From Pseudomonas sp. R84 (GTDB lineage Bacteria; Pseudomonadota; Gammaproteobacteria; Pseudomonadales; Pseudomonadaceae): a DNA stretch of 64,000 nt. This document shows, in pieces, positions 1-9,170 of this stretch (within the stretch, counting starts at the first letter, position 1; every line of letters begins with the position of its first letter). The notes under the pieces are model-generated. The model was not told the DNA's origin, did no database searches, and was given only the letters and a program-made list of their open reading frames with translations. A program made the translations under genes and the position numbers. Location of the stretch: positions 5,339,001 through 5,403,000 of the forward strand of contig NZ_CP019426.1 in assembly GCF_009834515.1 (NCBI RefSeq), in the 5' to 3' direction.

Positions 1-40
1 TTATGCCTGGAATTCGTCACCCGCCACACCACGAGACCAA

Positions 41-130
41 TGTAGGAGTGAGCCTGCTCGCGATAGCGGTGTACCAGTCACCATCTGTTTTGAATGATAA
101 ATAGCTATCGCGAGCAGGCTCACCCCTACA
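41..130. repeat. REP pair (REPIN-type inverted repeat)
   Basis: Two inverted copies of a REP element with the core GAGCCTGCTCGCGA flank a spacer of about 35 bases. The outer arms begin with TGTAGGAGTGAGCC and end with its complement. Similar pairs recur at 22394, 34238, 38981, 41185, 51192 and 52896. This is the usual REPIN arrangement of fluorescent pseudomonads; such elements are non-autonomous and lie between genes. Confidence 0.9.
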
Positions 131-160
131 GGGGATTTGCTGTGCTGCTTAAATGGCGGG

Positions 161-194
161 CACAAAAAAAGCACCCCGCAGGGTGCTTCTTGTT
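161..194 (-). terminator. Rho-independent terminator of the glycine-zipper gene
   Basis: Read on the minus strand, AAGCACCCTG and CAGGGTGC form a tight GC hairpin followed by a run of T. It lies just downstream of the stop of the glycine-zipper gene. Confidence 0.85.
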
Positions 195-208
195 AAAACA
201 GTCGGCCT

Positions 209-757
209 TTACTGAGCCGGCTCATTCTGCGACAGAATCAGCTTGCCTTCCTTGTCGACCGGAATCTGGTTGCCCGGATCACGATCCATCCGCACCTTGC
301 CTTCCTTGCCATCGAGCGAGTAACGCACGTCGTAACCGACGACCTTGTCACTGATGTCATTGACCGTGTTGCAGCGGGTTTGCGTGGTGGTGTAGGTGTC
401 ACGCTCCTGCATGCCTTCCTGCACCTTGTTGCCCGCATAACCGCCACCGACCGCACCGGCGACCGTGGCAATCTTCTTGCCGGTGCCGCCGCCAATCTGA
501 TTACCCAGCAAACCACCTGCCAGCGCACCGACGACGGTACCGGCAATCTGGTGTTGATCTTTTACCGGTGCCTGACGAGTCACTGTCACGTCCTTGCACA
601 CTTCACGTGGAGTCTTGATCTGTGTTTTAACCGGTTCAACGGCCAATACTTGCGCATACTCAGGGCCGCTTTTAACCAGGCTGTAGGTGGCAACAGCACC
701 CCCGGCAGTCACACCGACAGCACCCAATACCGCACCAACCAGCAACGACTTGTTCAC
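209..757 (-). CDS. glycine-zipper 2TM envelope protein (SlyB/17-kDa-antigen-like)
   Basis: The 182-residue protein starts with a hydrophobic, glycine-rich N-terminal segment (LLVGAVLGAVGVTAGG) that should act as a signal or anchor; there is no clear lipobox cysteine. Residues about 70-115 are a glycine zipper (AGTVVGALAGGLLGNQIGGG, then further GxxxG spacing), the mark of the 2TM glycine-zipper family seen in SlyB-like envelope proteins. The C-terminal third is polar and may fold outside the membrane. A strong terminator follows and the gene is probably monocistronic. Family members are linked to envelope integrity, but the exact role here is unknown. Confidence 0.8.
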   Translation of the reverse strand: MNKSLLVGAVLGAVGVTAGGAVATYSLVKSGPEYAQVLAVEPVKTQIKTPREVCKDVTVTRQAPVKDQHQIAGTVVGALAGGLLGNQIGGGTGKKIATVAGAVGGGYAGNKVQEGMQERDTYTTTQTRCNTVNDISDKVVGYDVRYSLDGKEGKVRMDRDPGNQIPVDKEGKLILSQNEPAQ

Positions 758-815
758 ATGAACCTCCTGACCATCACATGCGGGACGCGCCCGCGCTTCT
801 CCCAGCCTTGGAGCA

Positions 816-850
816 TAAAAAAAGGCGCGAGTTCAACTCGCGCCTTTCTT
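816..850 (-). terminator. Rho-independent terminator of the secDF operon
   Basis: GGCGCGAGTTCAACTCGCGCC is a near-perfect hairpin flanked by A and T runs. It is placed 30 bases downstream of the secF stop on the minus strand and would end the queA-tgt-yajC-secD-secF transcript. Confidence 0.9.
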
Positions 851-878
851 GGGCTGACAGCCGGGAAAACGATGGCCG

Positions 879-1793
879 TTATGGACGGTCGTCGACTTCC
901 TTCTCGGTGTTGGCCGGAGGAATCAGATCCTCGGTGGTCAGGTTCAGCCAGATCAGCACCACGTTAGCGATGTAGATCGACGAGTAAGTACCCGCCAGAA
1001 CACCGATAAACAGCGCGATCGAGAAGCCGAACAGGTTGTCACCGCCAAAGAACAGCAGGGCGGCGATCGCCAGCAAGGTGGAGATCGACGTCGCCATGGT
1101 GCGCAGCAGGGTCTGCGTGGTCGAGATGTTGATGTTCTCGATCAGCGTTGCCTTGCGCAGCACACGGAAGTTCTCACGAACCCGGTCGAATACCACGATG
1201 GTGTCGTTCAGCGAGTAGCCGATGATCGCCAGCACCGCCGCCAGCACGGTCAGATCGAAAGTGATCTGGAAGTACGACAGGATGCCGATGGTGACGATCA
1301 CGTCGTGAATCAGCGAAACAATGGCGCCGACCGCGAACTTCCACTGAAAGCGGAAAGCCAAGTAGATCAGGATACCGCCGAGCGCCAGCAGCATGCCGAG
1401 GCCGCCCTGGTCGCGCAGCTCTTCACCGACCTGCGGGCCGACGAACTCGACACGCTTGACCGTTGCCGGGTTGTCGCCGCCGACCTTCAGCAGCGCTTCC
1501 GCGACCTGATGGCCCAGTTGCGGGTCTTCACCTGGCATCCGCACCAGCAGATCGGTAGTCGCGCCGAAGCTCTGCACGATTGCTTCGTGGTAACCCGACG
1601 TAGCCAGCTGCTCACGCACCTTGGTAACGTCGGCCGGACGCTCGTAGGTCAGCTCGATGAGCGTACCGCCGGTGAAGTCCAGCCCCCAGTTCATGCCCTT
1701 GGTAGCGACACTGAACATAGCCAGCAAGGTGAGGAATACTGTGACGCCGAACGCGAAGTTGCGAACGCCCATGAAGTTGATTGTACGTAACAT
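879..1793 (-). CDS. secF: protein translocase subunit SecF
   Basis: The 304-residue inner-membrane protein works with SecD in the SecDF-YajC complex, which uses the proton gradient to help pull exported proteins through SecYEG. Visible family features are the N-terminal membrane helix, the conserved periplasmic segment LDFTGGTLIELTYERP near residues 34-50, and the C-terminal membrane block with YSLNDTIVVFDRVREN, the SecF signature around residues 190-205. It starts 9 bases after secD ends, so the two are co-transcribed, and a strong terminator follows. Length matches the family. Confidence 0.97.
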   Translation of the reverse strand: MLRTINFMGVRNFAFGVTVFLTLLAMFSVATKGMNWGLDFTGGTLIELTYERPADVTKVREQLATSGYHEAIVQSFGATTDLLVRMPGEDPQLGHQVAEALLKVGGDNPATVKRVEFVGPQVGEELRDQGGLGMLLALGGILIYLAFRFQWKFAVGAIVSLIHDVIVTIGILSYFQITFDLTVLAAVLAIIGYSLNDTIVVFDRVRENFRVLRKATLIENINISTTQTLLRTMATSISTLLAIAALLFFGGDNLFGFSIALFIGVLAGTYSSIYIANVVLIWLNLTTEDLIPPANTEKEVDDRP

Positions 1794-1802
1794 GGCAGCC
1801 CC

Positions 1803-3671
1803 TTAAATCCACAACTTCTTGAAGTCACGTCCGCCAAAGATCAGGTTGACCATTGCGCGGGTCACCATGATGGCCGTGAACATCGAGGTAAAGATCCCGA
1901 GGGACATGGTCACTGCGAAACCTTTGACCGGGCCGGTGCCCATGGCAAAGAGAATCCCGCCGACCAACAACGTTGTCAGGTTGGCGTCGAGAATCGCGGT
2001 GAATGCCCGGCCGAAGCCTTCGTTGATTGCACGCTGCACGGTCATGCCGGCGGCGATCTCTTCACGAATCCGCGAGAAGATCAGCACGTTGGCGTCGACC
2101 GCCATACCCATGGTCAATACGATACCGGCGATACCCGGCAGGGTCAGTGTTGCACCCAGCAGCGACATCAAGGCCAGCAGCAACACCATGTTCACCGCCA
2201 GCGCGACGGTGGCGATGATGCCGAAGAAGCGGTAGATGGCGATGATGAACAGCGACACGAACAGCATGCCCCACAGCGACGCATCGATACCTTTGGTGAT
2301 GTTGTCAGCACCCAGGCTCGGGCCGATGGTGCGCTCTTCAGCAAAGTACATCGGTGCAGCCAGACCACCGGCGCGCAGCAGCAGCGCCAGTTCGGACGAT
2401 TCGCCCTGACCGTTCAGACCAGTGATGCGGAACTGAGCACCCAGCGGCGACTGGATGGTCGCCAGGCTGATGATCTTCTTCTCTTCTTTGAACGTTTGCA
2501 CCGCAACGTCTTTCTCGACGCCATCGACCACTTGCTTGGTGTAAGTGGTGATCGGACGCTGTTCGATGAAGATCACCGCCATGCTGCGACCGACGTTCGA
2601 ACGAGTAGCGCGACTCATCAGCTCGCCACCATGACCATCCAGACGGATGTTCACTTCTGGTGTGCCGTGCTCGCCAAAACCAGCCTTGGCATCGGTAACC
2701 TGGTCACCGGTGATGATCAGGCCACGCTCGATCTGCGCTGGCGGACGATTGCCTTCACGGAATTCAAAGGATTCGGAGGTGGCTTTCGAAGCACCCGGCT
2801 CAGCAGCCAGACGGAACTCAAGGTTGGCCGTCTTGCCGAGAATACGCTTGGCTTCGGCAGTGTCCTGCACGCCCGGCAGCTCAACCACGATGCGGTTGGC
2901 GCCCTGACGCTGAACGATCGGTTCGGCAACACCCAGCTCGTTGACGCGGTTACGTACCGTGGTCAAGTTCTGCTTGATGGAGTATTCACGGATTTCCGCC
3001 AGCTTCGCCGGGGTCATCGCCAGACGCAGCACCGGTTGACCATTGAGGTCGGCCGGAACAATGTCGAAATCGTTGAAGTTCTTGCGGATCAGTGCACGGG
3101 CCTGTTCGCGGGAGTCTTCATCGCTGAAGCCCAACTGAATGGCACCGCCCAGTTGCGGCAGGCTGCGATAGCGCAGCTTCTCTTTGCGCAGCAGGCTCTT
3201 GACGTCGCCTTCGTAGACTTTCAGGCGGGCATCGAGGGCTTTGTCCATGTCCACTTCCAGCAGGAAGTGCACACCACCGGACAAGTCCAGACCCAGCTTC
3301 ATCGGGTGCGCGCCCAGATTGCGCAGCCATTGCGGGGTGGTCTGTGCCAGGTTCAGCGCGACGACGTAGTCATCACCCAACGCCTTGCGCACAACGTCTT
3401 TGGCCGGCAACTGGTCTTCAGCCTTGCTCAGACGGATCAGACCGCCCTTGCCGTTGGCGGCCAGCGTGGCTGCCTTGACGTTGATCCCGGACTCCTTGAG
3501 CGCAGTGCTCACACGATCCAGATCAGCCTGATTGACTTGCAGCGCAGTGCTTGCACCGCTGACCTGAATGGCCGGGTCATCGGGGTATAGATTCGGAGCG
3601 GAATAAATCAGACCGATCGCCAGCACCGCCAGGATCAGAATGTATTTCCACAGAGGATATTTGTTCAGCAT
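1803..3671 (-). CDS. secD: protein translocase subunit SecD
   Basis: SecD is the large partner of SecF. About 622 residues: an N-terminal helix (YILILAVLAIGLIYSAPNLY), a long periplasmic region with the conserved GLDLSGGVHFLLEVD near residue 127, and a C-terminal six-helix block with GMAVDANVLIFSRIREE. The open frame allows a GTG one codon earlier at 3674, but the ATG at 3671 gives the usual MLNKYPLWKY start. It sits between yajC and secF in the standard order. Length is normal for gamma-proteobacteria. Confidence 0.97.
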   Translation of the reverse strand: MLNKYPLWKYILILAVLAIGLIYSAPNLYPDDPAIQVSGASTALQVNQADLDRVSTALKESGINVKAATLAANGKGGLIRLSKAEDQLPAKDVVRKALGDDYVVALNLAQTTPQWLRNLGAHPMKLGLDLSGGVHFLLEVDMDKALDARLKVYEGDVKSLLRKEKLRYRSLPQLGGAIQLGFSDEDSREQARALIRKNFNDFDIVPADLNGQPVLRLAMTPAKLAEIREYSIKQNLTTVRNRVNELGVAEPIVQRQGANRIVVELPGVQDTAEAKRILGKTANLEFRLAAEPGASKATSESFEFREGNRPPAQIERGLIITGDQVTDAKAGFGEHGTPEVNIRLDGHGGELMSRATRSNVGRSMAVIFIEQRPITTYTKQVVDGVEKDVAVQTFKEEKKIISLATIQSPLGAQFRITGLNGQGESSELALLLRAGGLAAPMYFAEERTIGPSLGADNITKGIDASLWGMLFVSLFIIAIYRFFGIIATVALAVNMVLLLALMSLLGATLTLPGIAGIVLTMGMAVDANVLIFSRIREEIAAGMTVQRAINEGFGRAFTAILDANLTTLLVGGILFAMGTGPVKGFAVTMSLGIFTSMFTAIMVTRAMVNLIFGGRDFKKLWI

Positions 3672-3690
3672 CACGCCGCCCGTTATGAAC

Positions 3691-3712
3691 GCGGGGCGCC
3701 TTGCGCGCCCCG
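3691..3712 (-). other. intercistronic GC hairpin between yajC and secD
   Basis: CGGGGCGC and GCGCCCCG form a short, very stable stem in the 60-base gap between yajC and secD. No T run follows on the minus strand, so it looks more like an mRNA stability or processing element than a terminator. This is inference from base pairing only. Confidence 0.4.
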
Positions 3713-3735
3713 TCGATTGAGTAGAAGTTGTTGCT

Positions 3736-4074
3736 TCAGATCGCTTTCAGCGTGCCTTTTGGCAGCGTGGCGGCGATGGCGCCTTTCTGGAACTTCATTT
3801 CGACGGTGTCGGAAACTTCCAGAACCACGAAGTCATCGGCCACTTTGGTGATCTTGCCGGCGATGCCGCCAGTGGTCACAACTTCGTCACCTTTTTGCAG
3901 GCTGCTCAGCAGGTTCTTCTGCTCTTTGGCGCGCTTGGCCTGTGGACGCCAGATCATCAGGTAGAAGATGACCAGGAAGCCGACCAGGAAAATCCACTCG
4001 AAACCGCCGCCCATTGGGCCGGCAGCAGCCGGTGCAGCCGCGTCAGCCATGGCGTTAGAGATAAAAAAGCTCAT
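3736..4074 (-). CDS. yajC: preprotein translocase subunit YajC
   Basis: The 112-residue protein has one membrane helix (residues about 27-42, FLVGFLVIFYLMIWRPQ) followed by a basic segment (KRAKEQK) and a small cytoplasmic domain with GDEVVTTGGIAGKI, which is the YajC signature. It associates with SecDF. It lies between tgt and secD as in most gamma-proteobacteria. An alanine-rich N-terminus before the helix is typical for Pseudomonas members. Confidence 0.96.
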   Translation of the reverse strand: MSFFISNAMADAAAPAAAGPMGGGFEWIFLVGFLVIFYLMIWRPQAKRAKEQKNLLSSLQKGDEVVTTGGIAGKITKVADDFVVLEVSDTVEMKFQKGAIAATLPKGTLKAI

Positions 4075-4117
4075 TTAGCACTCCAGTTGCAAATGTTGAA
4101 TCTTGGGGTCAGAAAAC

Positions 4118-6312
<2,195 letters not shown>

Positions 6313-6377
6313 GATGGGGTTCGTCTAGCAGGGCCGGAAAGTCTAGCGGAAATATCGAAAATTCTCTATGTACCTGA

Positions 6378-6406
6378 TTGACCGACGGTAATCTCATCTC
6401 TATACT
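6378..6406 (+). promoter_or_regulatory. sigma70 promoter of tRNA-Leu
   Basis: TTGACC at 6378-6383, a 17-base spacer, and TATACT at 6401-6406 give a near-consensus sigma70 promoter. Transcription would begin about 7 bases before the mature tRNA 5' end at 6420. Confidence 0.85.
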
Positions 6407-6419
6407 TCGCCGCCATTGA

Positions 6420-6504
6420 GCCCTGATGGCGGAATTGGTAGACGCGGCGGATTCAAAATCCGTTTTCGAAAGGAGTGGGAGTTCGAGTCTCCCTCGGGGC
6501 ACCA
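6420..6504 (+). tRNA. tRNA-Leu (anticodon CAA)
   Basis: An 85-base class II tRNA with encoded CCA. The acceptor stem is GCCCTGA pairing with TCGGGGC, the anticodon stem GCGGA/TCCGT holds the loop TTCAAAA, so the anticodon is CAA and decodes UUG. The variable arm and the T arm (GGGAG-TTCGAGT-CTCCC) are intact. The 3' end is duplicated 10.4 kb downstream, which shows it is the integration site of the adjacent island. Confidence 0.97.
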
Positions 6505-6548
6505 AAATTAAGAAAGGTCTTGCTTAGCAAGGCCTTTTTTTTCGTCTG
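6486..6548 (+). repeat. attL: left copy of the island's flanking direct repeat
   Basis: This 63-base segment covers the tRNA-Leu 3' end (from AGTCTCCCTC), the CCA, and the terminator hairpin up to TTCGTCTG. It reappears at 16889-16950 with one missing G and one or two substitutions. A tRNA 3' end restored on one side and a displaced copy on the other is the classical footprint of tyrosine-recombinase integration. Confidence 0.9.
6510..6543 (+). terminator. Rho-independent terminator of tRNA-Leu
   Basis: AAGGTCTTGCTTAGCAAGGCCTT folds into a hairpin and is followed by eight T. The copy at attR (16916-16941) keeps the hairpin but the T run is interrupted by a G. Confidence 0.88.
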
Positions 6549-6961
6549 TAGAAAAATGATTTATTCCCACTATCCTCATTCATCCCCCTGCGCGGCCACG
6601 CATGCGCTGCGTTAGCTGCCTCGAAATTAATCAGCGCGACTCCGGCTGCTCAATTTCGCACCGATTGCCCCATTGCTCCACTCCTTCGCCTCGACGCGTT
6701 AAAACCCTCATTACCGATATAGACATAAGACGAGCCGGGTTCAGTGCATTCACGCCACCCTCCCGCCGCTGAAGCCTGCCAACCACTTCTACTGACCTTA
6801 CTCAGTCGGCATGCGCTTTTACGGTGTTACCCGACCACCTGTAAGCAAGCATTCTCTGCGCTCGCGGGAAGGCTTTTATCGATCAATGACACCTAGTATC
6901 CGCCAGCGGGCAAGCACACCTTGCCCTCGCTCGCATGTGTATGACCGCCCGTGCGAAGTAG
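6549..6961. other. gene-free, decayed left end of the island
   Basis: No credible gene. On the minus strand a frame of about 41 codons without a start (it contains NFEAANAAHAWPRRG) runs from about 6650 into the tRNA terminator. It looks like the tail of a broken coding region. No integrase motif (R..HxxR..Y) could be found in any frame here. Confidence 0.5.
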
Positions 6962-7378
6962 CACGGCGACGACGCTAACTTCGAGGGCGATGCGATCTTG
7001 GCGCGGCTTCGCCAAGTCATTGAGCGCTTCGGTGAAAGCCGCTTCACACGCTGGGAATCGGCGGCGGCAAAAATCGATGAGCACGGGCCGCGCACCATCG
7101 GCCGACTAGGTTTTCGTAAGACGTTGGAGCACGGTTTGGGCGATGCCCTTCACACCACCAATACCTACTACGTACTCCCCGAGTTATGGCGCTCGGAAAT
7201 CTTCCGGGGCATGAACATCAGTGCGGTGAACAAAGAGCTTCTGCAGCGCGGTGTCTTTGAGCCGGGGAATGATGGTAAGGCGTCGAGTTTGGCGCGGTTG
7301 CCGGGCTTGGGCACGCAACGGTGCTACATAGTGAAAACGATTCCGGGAATGGATGAGAGCGAGGCTCGGGCTGCCTGA
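6962..7378 (+). pseudogene. C-terminal fragment of a DUF927-type primase/helicase-like protein
   Basis: The frame is open after a TAG at about 6961 and lacks any convincing start; TTG at 6998 has no ribosome site. The readable part (about 138 residues) has RFGESRFTRWE, then a winged-helix-like tail with YYVLPELWRSEIFRG, LLQRGVFEPGNDG and RLPGLGTQRCYIV. I recognise this as the end of the large DUF927 proteins of integrative elements, which combine primase/helicase-like regions with a C-terminal DNA-binding tail. The ATPase part is missing, so the gene is a remnant. The island's iteron-like arrays at 14.4-14.9 kb may be its former targets (inference). Confidence 0.6.
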
Positions 7379-7471
7379 GGGCATCTCTGCTGATCGAGGT
7401 AGCGCCGGCTTATTCCGGCCTCGCCAGCCACTCAATCCAATCCACAATCAAATTGAACAGAGACTAAACAC

Positions 7472-8278
7472 ATGAACGAGATTCAAGACCTTAAAGACCG
7501 TCGCGACCATCTGCGCAGCGAGGCAGAACAGCTGCACGCAGACATGCTGCCCCTCGAGACGATACTGGAAAGCGACGACGCCATTGAACCGGAACGCGAG
7601 CGCGAACTGCGGGAAAAGTACAGCGAATTGAAAGGCAAATTCGACTCGCGCAATCTCAATGCCGATCTGTTGGACCGGCGAATCAATCGCCGAGAAAACC
7701 TCGCCAACTGCGATTCCCTGATGGCTGGCTACATCGAAGCGATGGACAACTGGACCGCTGATGAGCATGAATTGAGGGAGAAACGTCAGAGCCTCAGCAC
7801 ACGCCTGGAGCAAATTCAGCAGCAGGCGGAAGAGGACATGGGAAAAGCTCGCCAAGCCGAAACGGACGCCGCCACGGCGTACGCGCAGGCTGTCGCGTGG
7901 GGCGACACCGAAGGCGAGAAGACAGCTAATACTGATGCGCAAAAGGCTGCGAAGAACCTCACGGTGGCCACCGAACACAATCGTCGGCAACACCTGATCA
8001 TGACAGCCTTGGAGCAGGAGCTGGTTACCGTAGATAAATACATCGCAGAAGCACAGCTAAAGCATAAAGAGATAGAGCGCACCGCCCTGTTGCTATCGCA
8101 TACGGTACTCGAAGAGCAATGGAACGATGCCGCTAAGGCGTTGTTCGAGGTTGGCGGAAAGCTTTGGGCGAACTACAACCTGCTCGGCCGTGACCAGATT
8201 GGCCTTATGAAGCTTGCCGTTCCAGAGCAAGGCGAGAACTTTGGGAAGTGGACATGGGAAGAGCTATCAGCTCGCTAG
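7472..8278 (+). CDS. island coiled-coil protein, function unknown
   Basis: A 268-residue, highly charged protein that I do not recognise. Residues 1-60, 85-135 and about 160-205 have long E/K/R/Q-rich heptad stretches that suggest coiled coils. There is an alanine-rich link at residues 128-155 (ETDAATAYAQAVAWGD). The C-terminal 60 residues are less charged and contain several tryptophans (WNDAAKALFEVGGKLWANYN), possibly a small globular domain. No signal peptide or membrane segment. It is the first intact gene of the island and is followed on the same strand by a small ORF and the MvaT-like gene. Confidence 0.75.
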   Translation: MNEIQDLKDRRDHLRSEAEQLHADMLPLETILESDDAIEPERERELREKYSELKGKFDSRNLNADLLDRRINRRENLANCDSLMAGYIEAMDNWTADEHELREKRQSLSTRLEQIQQQAEEDMGKARQAETDAATAYAQAVAWGDTEGEKTANTDAQKAAKNLTVATEHNRRQHLIMTALEQELVTVDKYIAEAQLKHKEIERTALLLSHTVLEEQWNDAAKALFEVGGKLWANYNLLGRDQIGLMKLAVPEQGENFGKWTWEELSAR

Positions 8279-8378
8279 CGCCAGTACCGCACGCGGGACT
8301 TGTTCCAGCTCGACGGCTTAGCGACGCCGAACCAACCTGAAGTCATGAGCAATCTGGAACAACGTAAGGATGAACGTA

Positions 8379-8567
8379 ATGAACAAGCCGATACAGAACA
8401 GCGCCAGTTGGTCTGACACGCTCAAAACTCGAAAGGCCCACCTCATTGCCCTGCTAAAGACCATCAACGCAGGGCCGGGCAAATCCAGTCCAATACAAAC
8501 GCTGACGATTAACGCGATCAAATCGGAAATGACGCACATTGACAGCCAACTGAACCGTCGAAAATAG
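8379..8567 (+). CDS. small island protein, unknown
   Basis: About 62 residues if read from the ATG at 8379, which lies 8 bases after AAGGA (8366-8370). The ATG at 8370 overlaps that ribosome site and is less likely. The product is basic and polar, with a helical stretch (TLKTRKAHLIALLKTINA) and a C-terminal segment LTINAIKSEMTHIDSQLNRR. No family recognised. It sits 100 bases after the coiled-coil gene and 66 bases before the MvaT-like gene. Confidence 0.55.
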   Translation: MNKPIQNSASWSDTLKTRKAHLIALLKTINAGPGKSSPIQTLTINAIKSEMTHIDSQLNRRK

Positions 8568-8633
8568 CGCTGAACTATAACTAGCTCATTTTATCTTATT
8601 CACTAAGCACGACCACTCCGAAAAGGGAAGAAA

Positions 8634-8999
8634 ATGTCCAAACTCGCAGAGTACCGCCAGCTAGAAAAACACCTCGCTGAGCAGCTTCAGGCACTGGAAG
8701 CACTGAAAGGTGATGACGGACTGAAGAAGGAAATAGAGTTCGAAACGAAGCTGCGCAAGCTGCTCGAACATTACGGTTTCAGCCTGAAGCACATTATTAA
8801 CCTGCTTGATCCGCAAACGAATGCACGTCGCCAATCTGCGTCTCCGGCCACGAGCACACGTAAATTACGCAAACTGAAGGTGTACAAAAACCCGAATACC
8901 GGTGAGGTCATCGAAACTAAAGGAGGGAATCACAAAGCTCTAAAAGAGTGGAAAGCAGCACACGGCGCGGTTGTCGTAGAGGGGTGGTTGAAGAAGTAA
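8634..8999 (+). CDS. MvaT/MvaU-family H-NS-like silencer encoded on the island
   Basis: A 121-residue protein with the full MvaT plan. The N-terminal coiled-coil oligomerisation region (EYRQLEKHLAEQLQALEAL) continues into EFETKLRKLLEHYGFSLKHI, followed by a linker at 60-80. The C-terminal AT-hook-like DNA-binding domain has YKNPNTGEVIETKGGNHKAL and ends VVEGWLKK. MvaT proteins bind AT-rich, often foreign, DNA and repress it. A GAAAAGGGAAGAAAATG ribosome site precedes the start. A copy on the element could silence the AT-rich island genes next to it or interfere with host MvaT (inference). Confidence 0.92.
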   Translation: MSKLAEYRQLEKHLAEQLQALEALKGDDGLKKEIEFETKLRKLLEHYGFSLKHIINLLDPQTNARRQSASPATSTRKLRKLKVYKNPNTGEVIETKGGNHKALKEWKAAHGAVVVEGWLKK

Positions 9000-9012
9000 T
9001 ACAGCGTCACCT

Positions 9013-9040
9013 GAAAAAGGGCCTACTCGGGCCCTTTTTA
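9013..9040 (+). terminator. Rho-independent terminator after the MvaT-like gene
   Basis: AAAAGGGCC-TACTC-GGGCCCTTTTT, 14 bases after the stop. It separates the plus-strand left part of the island from the convergent minus-strand block. Confidence 0.88.
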
Positions 9041-9170
9041 GTGAATAGTTACTGCAGCAATTTCATCGTCAACTCACAGCCGCCTTACTAGGCTGATATA
9101 ATTTCTAGCTCCCGCTGAGAAGATCACGGGCTGTTTCAGAAAAAAGCGCTCAGCCCCTTCGTATACAGGA

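Noticed and set aside
2496..3590. Long plus-strand ORF opposite secD
   Set aside because: It is the antisense of secD, rich in His/Gln/Arg as high-GC shadows are, with no ribosome site or domain.
6549..7400. Integrase gene next to attL
   Set aside because: No catalytic R..HxxR..Y arrangement or continuous frame could be found on either strand.
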